A stretch of DNA of 64,000 nt. It comes from Galdieria partita (taxonomy: Eukaryota > Rhodophyta > Bangiophyceae > Galdieriales > Galdieriaceae). Below, piece after piece: positions 58,729 to 64,000 of the stretch. The first letter of the stretch is position 1. Every line of letters begins with the position of its first letter. The stretch spans positions 1 to 64,000 of the forward strand of contig BQMJ01000061.1 of the NCBI GenBank assembly GCA_025991245.1, written 5' to 3'. Position numbers and translations under genes: made by a program. Under the pieces are notes generated by a model that did not search any database, was not told where the DNA came from, and saw only the letters and a program-made list of their open reading frames with translations.

Positions 58729-59849
58729 CTAGTCCCTTTCGCTACCCATCATAGGTTCGCCACTCGTTCTGTTTGTTGGATAGTCATAACAAAACACGTG
58801 GTCAAAGGCACGCAAAAACCAACGTGAAGAGAAATAAATACTCATAGACAAAGCAATAGTAATACCTGCGACGATTCCATAGAAATAATATTGACTGGAA
58901 TTGCCCATATTATAAATAGGCAACTGTACGTAATACCCAAAGAATTGGGAAAACTAGAGACATTCAAAAGTTGCTAAAGGAAATGGAATATATACTTACC
59001 ATCCCAAAGATAGCAAAACAAACACTGACAATAGTAGCTAAAAGGTCCAATGACCACATTCTGGCATCAAAGGCTGAATTACCGGTCGAATACAATTCCA
59101 CCAAACTATCCAGCTTCTCTTTCCAATGAGTTATTTGGTTCTCAATTAGGCAAGTTTTCTAAATCAACAGAAACTCTTCATAATACTACTACTTCACTCT
59201 CCTCCTCAACTTACCTGTAAAGCTGCTTCCAAAGTATATCTTATCACATCTTGTTTCTCATCCAACAACTTGTCCCAATCTCTTTCATCATCTACGACCA
59301 TAAACTTGATGGCTCCTCCTTTGGCTGAATGCAATGCAGTAAATACGGATATGAGCAACTGTACACGTTGCAACATATTCTCCATTCTTTCTCTTGCACC
59401 ATGAATCCATTTCCAAGTATCCAAAGATGAAAGTTTCTCCAACTCTATCCATTGTTGTGTTAGAAAATCCTTTTCTTTTTCAAATGTTGTCCATTCACAA
59501 TAAGAAGAACACAACACCGCTCCCAGAATGGCTTCCAGTCGAAAGTCACCCAATTCCTCATCCAACCACACAATATGTCCTGCTAATAATCGACACAGTT
59601 CGACACATTCTATACTAGTGATATTTCCTAGTATAGCTCTTTCAGTATTTACCAACAGCTGAATATTCAAGAAGCAACAAAACACATCTAAGCCAAGTTG
59701 AGAGATATAAAGGAAATAGGATTAGAGCAATTACCTCCTGACTGTCTTTGTGCTTGATTGAATATATTACTTTGTTCCAATCTCTTTACTTTTCTGTCTT
59801 TATTTATTTGGATAAGACCACTAGGAACGTTGGAGGTATCGTTGAACAT
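58729..59849 (-). CDS. CorA/MRS2-like two-TM membrane protein lacking the GMN motif
   Basis: Four exons: 59849-59735, 59687-59215, 59158-59000 and 58953-58729. The introns are 47, 56 and 46 bp, and the product is 323 residues. The N-terminal two thirds are helical and charged (LEKLSSLDTWKWIHGARERM; ENQITHWKEKLDSLVELYS). Two C-terminal TM helices follow: MWSLDLLATIVSVCFAIFGM, and YGIVAGITIALSMSIYFSS. The layout and the Gly-Met at the end of TM1 recall CorA-type Mg2+ channels, but the third residue of the GMN selectivity motif is Phe (across the last intron), so ion transport is uncertain. The start was chosen as the first ATG in the frame after an upstream stop. It is divergent from the next gene, 64 bp away. 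Confidence 0.6.
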
Positions 59850-59913
59850 TTCCTCCCACAACTTGTGAGAATCGTCCTGTTGTTGTTGTCGGTAGTGGTG
59901 TTGAATCTCGACG

Positions 59914-60990
59914 ATGACAGCAGGAGACTTGTATCCGTTTCTGGAATATTCCGTTGTACAAGTTGGTTCAAAAGGACAAATTCATAGTTATTATGCTACT
60001 GGAGAAGCTTTGATAGAACCTTGTTTGAAACCCATCTCCAGTGGGGAACTTGTTGTTAAGAAGAAACAAAGCTTGATACGCTTTCTATCTTCTCAAGAAC
60101 CTTGTTGCGAGAAGGATAATGAGAGCATGTACATTTGTAGTGCAGGATACAAAGCAATTATTGTATCCGATAAGATGTTGTTGATGGATAGTCCAATAAC
60201 TGAGACTTTTCTTCGTGATGCAGTTCAACGTTGCCCACTTTTCCAGTCGTCGTTGTGGTTGGGCAGTATCAGCTTTTATGTGTTGTTTGTAATGCTATGT
60301 TTACCAGAATACGAAAGACAATTATCTCGTTGTTCACATACTGAGGATACGCTGGATAGGAGTTTGTATGTGAATGTTGTCAAACCTGTTCCATCCTTGC
60401 AACTTGTCCAAAAGGAGCTGGATATGCTATGTTCTCAACTATCTTTATTGTCCCAACAAAACAACCATATAAATTGGATGATAGCTTTCAATGGAGAACA
60501 GCAAGATTCTTTGTTCAAGGTAAGACAAAAGACATGAGAGAATGAAGCGCTCATTCTGCTGTTGTTGTAGCCATTGCACGAGTTGAGAAAGCGTGTTGGT
60601 ACGTTGCAAAAAGAGTTGGACAACTCATTTCATCAGCATTTCGTACTTTTGGAGAAAACGAGACTCATCGTATACAGTTTTTTCTTTAATATTTTGTTGT
60701 GTGCCGTATTGATGGGTTCAACGGTAAGTACGAGTCGTCTTATTCATCAAAGGACAAACTGAGTAGAAGAATGATAGTCGGCCAATAGTTTTGGTACCAA
60801 TTTGAATATTCCGTTGTATCAAAATAGTGCAACTGGAACCAAAGCTTTGTTGTGGTATATTGTATCCTTTTCTTCTATACTTGTGGCTAGTTGTTTTGTC
60901 TTTTTGTTCTTTCGACGCAACAAAATGGTTATTCGATATATCATAGCAGCCAATAATCATAAATGGGGTAAAAAGAATCAACTTTTATAA
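59914..60990 (+). CDS. Multi-pass membrane protein, unrecognised
   Basis: Three exons, 59914-60519, 60571-60723 and 60778-60990, with introns of 51 and 54 bp and a product of 323 residues. The first ~110 residues are soluble (EYSVVQVGSKGQIHSYYATG; SMYICSAGYKAIIVSDKML). A hydrophobic segment follows (SLWLGSISFYVLFVMLCL), then a predicted coiled-coil stretch (LQLVQKELDMLCSQLSLLSQ; LRKRVGTLQKELDN), and two C-terminal TM helices (LIVYSFFFNILLCAVLMGS; WYIVSFSSILVASCFVFLFF) before a basic tail. I do not recognise the family. An alternative acceptor 11 bp downstream of that chosen for exon 3 would terminate the protein early. Confidence 0.6.
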
Positions 60991-61017
60991 AACAAATTTA
61001 TACAGAAGAGAAAATGT

Positions 61018-64000
61018 TTAGCGATTGATATAATGAACATATTGAATACCAATCAAGGCTAATAGACGAAAACCAATGACATAAGCTGCCAAGGCACCAA
61101 TATCGATCCACAACATATGATAACTCAAACCATATTCACTCATAATATCATTCCCACTCGTTATTTGACAAAATAGACAACAAGTATCAAATGTTGTTCC
61201 ATTCCTTGCAGTACATGTAGTGCCTGAAGGTGCAGGTGAATAACCCAATGAAGTACAACTCACTCCAGGTGGCTTGGGAAATGCGGAATATTCAGAAGGA
61301 GTACAATAGTAATTCTAAAAAAACATATGATTCTTCTATAATATCTCAATAGGCAAAGACTTACCTTGTCGTGTAAAATATCCACTGCCAAAGCTTCCAA
61401 TGCATAAGAATAAGGATTGGCCCAATATAACCATATCATATAATTAGGAATAGATGGCTTAGGAATAATAAAGCCAGCCAATACAAACATCAACGAATTG
61501 ATAACAGGAGCCACCATTTGAGATACTTGTTGATTAGGAGCTAATATAGCAATACATTGACCGATACTAATGGCTGTCAGCATAAAGAATACAAACGCCA
61601 AATAAAACTGTCCAAAACGACTTCCCGGAAACCCAACCAAGAAATAAAAGAATACAGTAAATATAGTTCCTGAGAATAATGCATACGGAATTTCATCCAA
61701 CGTAACAGCTATCCAATAAACCCAAGGACGATAAGTACCCGAAGAAATTTCTCTATAAAAGACATCTCTTTCGTCTTCTATAGGATGAATGGCAGAAGTC
61801 AACTGAAGAATGCCATACATAGCACCCATAAATATAGCTGCAACTCCCACTTCTGCTCCTTTTTGATCAGCAGGTTCTTTATAGAAAGCTGAACCAATAA
61901 TCAAGGACATAAATATGGCCATCACTATACGTACAAAATTGTATGAAGGCATTCTCCAATAAACAATAAAGGCTCTCTTGACTACTTGATACAATTGATC
62001 TGTCCAAGTGGATGCCATATAGCGATCAAACTCTATAGGCTCAGCATCAGATGGAACAACAGATTGAATATGACTCCAATCTACTTGTTCCGTATTGTCC
62101 TTATTATACTCATCATCATTATCTTCTTCAGGTTGTATTTCCAATTGAGCCAATAACTTTCGATTTTCATATGAACTCCTCCATACGGAAGACCAATCTT
62201 TCGGTCCTCCACGTCCAATACCTGCTCCTATCGTTTCCAATACCCAATCAGCAGGATTCTCTTCATGTTTAGGAGGAGATGCGCCTTTTCTCGTGAAATA
62301 ATCAATCATGGTCTGTGAATGATGTCCCAATGGACCAAAGTAGGCAGTATAACCTCCTTTCTGTAATAATAACAAGTCATCAAACATTTCAAATATTTCT
62401 GTAGAAGGTTGATGAATAGTACAAATAACTGTGCGTCCAGTATCCACTACTCTACGAACGGTCTTCATGACTACAAGAGCTGCACGAGCATCCAAACCAG
62501 AAGTTGGCTCATCCAAAAATAAAACGGAACTACGACTCACCAACTCCACTCCAATGGTCAACCTCTTTCTAGCTTCAGCTGAAATACCACCAGCATCGGT
62601 TGAAGTGGCTGATCCAACCAAACGATGTTCCACTTCCCTTAATTGTAAAATATCCAAAACTCTATCGACCGCCAATAGCTTTTCTTCTCTCGTCACTTCA
62701 TGTGGTTGTCTCAACAGAGCAGAAAACTCCAATGCTTCTCTTACAGTAGCATATTCATTATGGATATCAAATTGTTCCACATAACCTGCAATTCTACGAT
62801 AGAATCGATCGATAGGCTTCTTATTCAGTAAGATTTGTCCCAAAATACGACCTTGAGTCTTTCTCTGAGCCAATACATCCAACAAAGTAGTCTTTCCTGC
62901 TCCTGATGCTCCAACCAAAGCAATCATTCTGCCTGGAACTGCGTAACCATTCACATCATGTAAAAGTTGCAGCTCGTTGGTATCTTGACCCGTCTTCTCC
63001 TTGGCATACTTTCTAGAAACTTTGACAAAATAGCTCAAATTCGTCCATGTCATATATACTGGACGAAAACCGATATCATGAGCTGCAAAACTTCTCATCG
63101 CTACTGAACTATCCGCTCTATTACTTTCTGTAGATTGTCTATCCATTATTCCACCTTCATCTACATTACCAACTTCATTATTCAATATGGACATATTTAC
63201 AGCATCTTCAGTTCTTCGATTGACGACAACTTGTTCATCATTTTCTTCGCTGGGCATCGGAACATCGTTGTTCGAGTCCAGTCGAGGCAATGATATTTGA
63301 CTTACTCGTAAAGAATGTTCCAGGCGTTCTTCTTCTAAAGGTGAAGAGCCCTCTGGTCTTATAAAGGCTTTGGACGAGAATCGAATAAACATCAAAGCCA
63401 AAGCAGAAAGAGATAAGAAGAACAAATAAAATCCAGCAACGATGACAATATCCAACCATTTCCAATAAACTGCAGTGAAAATACCATAACGCTCACTTAG
63501 ATAAGCAACTCCGGTACTTACAGGACATGTTTCGTACGATTCATAAGGAGTTGGAAGTTTAGGAACAAATTCGCTACTCAAACAATAGAGTTTGAGTCCA
63601 TTATACTGATTGATCATGACAGCATCAAGAGTGTAATTGAAAGCACTCAGCCAATATAGCCATATCCACCAACCAGGAATATCATTTCGAGGAATAATAA
63701 AACCTGCAAATACTACATTCAATATAATAATGGCTGGAGCAACTGCAGTTGCTTCATGAAATGATCTCGTTCCCACTCCAATCATACGAATCATAGTACT
63801 CATAGCCATGTCGATAATCCACATAGCAAATAAAAAGAAGCCAAACTTTCTTCCTCCATCAGCAGAGTTCAATCCAGCCATAAAATATAAAATAGCCGAA
63901 TATATTAACGACTCTAAAAAGGTAAGTGGAAAGTCCACCACAGTTTGTGCAAGTATGTATGGTGGTGGGTCAAAGAAGTTGGCATCCTTTTGTTTGTAAA
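61018..64000 (-). CDS. Full-size PDR-type ABC transporter (ABCG subfamily), C-terminal part; 5' end outside the window
   Basis: ATP-driven exporter of lipophilic compounds. About 977 residues are visible, in exons 64000-61365 and 61314-61018 with a 50-bp intron; the frame is open at the window edge. In order: the end of TMD1, a linker, NBD2 with Walker A GASGAGKTTLLDVLAQRK, a signature GGISAEARKRLTIGVELV, Walker B SVLFLDEPTSGLDARAA and CTIHQPS, then TMD2 with six TM helices. A Cys-rich extracellular loop (NYYCTPSEY; TTFDTCCLFC) precedes the last TM helix, as in plant and fungal PDR proteins. The missing part should hold NBD1 and the first TMs; the full protein would be about 1400-1450 residues. 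Confidence 0.95.

Noticed and set aside
59750-59987. 79-codon plus-strand ORF upstream of the 59914 gene
   Set aside because: Antisense to exon 1 of the CorA-like gene and out of frame with the membrane protein.
61260-63941. The 893-codon frame as a complete ABC protein starting at 63941
   Set aside because: The frame continues upstream to the window edge with conserved TMD1 sequence, and the last codons are intronic, so it is a partial gene with a 3' exon.

Overview
The window looks like the left end of a nuclear chromosome from a compact-genome red alga, most consistent with Galdieria (Cyanidiophyceae). The support is a telomere array at base 1, AT-rich DNA, spliceosomal introns of only about 42-62 bp inside many genes, and several sugar-porter genes next to glycosidases. 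The genus is an inference from gene content and intron style; no marker gene in the window proves it.

Layout. 1-512 is a telomere array of AATAAACCCT units with scattered 11-base variants. 590-12315 is a head-to-tail array of four copies of one subtelomeric unit. The two inner copies are about 4.5 kb each and the two copies nearest the telomere are progressively truncated. Each unit is built from related ~600-bp AT-rich monomers bordered by decayed telomere-like sequence. 12.3-15.3 kb holds no recognisable gene. 15.3-28.25 kb is a mosaic of older dispersed and inverted repeats. Its right half (25.4-28.25 kb) is a diverged mirror image of parts of its left half (15.3-19.6 kb). Near the centre of this mirror sits a decayed Crinkler/RHS-type gene (P-loop ATPase plus restriction-fold nuclease).

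29.3-48.3 kb is a carbohydrate-utilisation neighbourhood. It has three MFS sugar-porter genes (one with a premature stop), a class IIC alpha-mannosidase (GH38), a Kv-beta-type aldo/keto reductase, an RWP-RK transcription factor and a GH35 beta-galactosidase. These could cooperate in cleaving glycosides, importing the sugars or polyols and reducing carbonyl intermediates, with the RWP-RK factor as a candidate regulator. The grouping is seen; the functional link is inferred.

48.3-52.4 kb is gene-poor apart from a cysteine-rich fragment. 52.4-64 kb is tightly packed housekeeping DNA: an LRR-RING-TRAF-zinc-finger protein, a small ORF, UTP25 (small-subunit processome), proteasome beta1, a Gln/Glu-rich small basic protein, a two-TM CorA-like protein, an unrecognised membrane protein, and the C-terminal two thirds of a full-size PDR-type ABC transporter running off the right edge. 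Exon boundaries given below were placed by hand. For the intact multi-exon genes the exon sums are divisible by three and preserve family motifs across the junctions.
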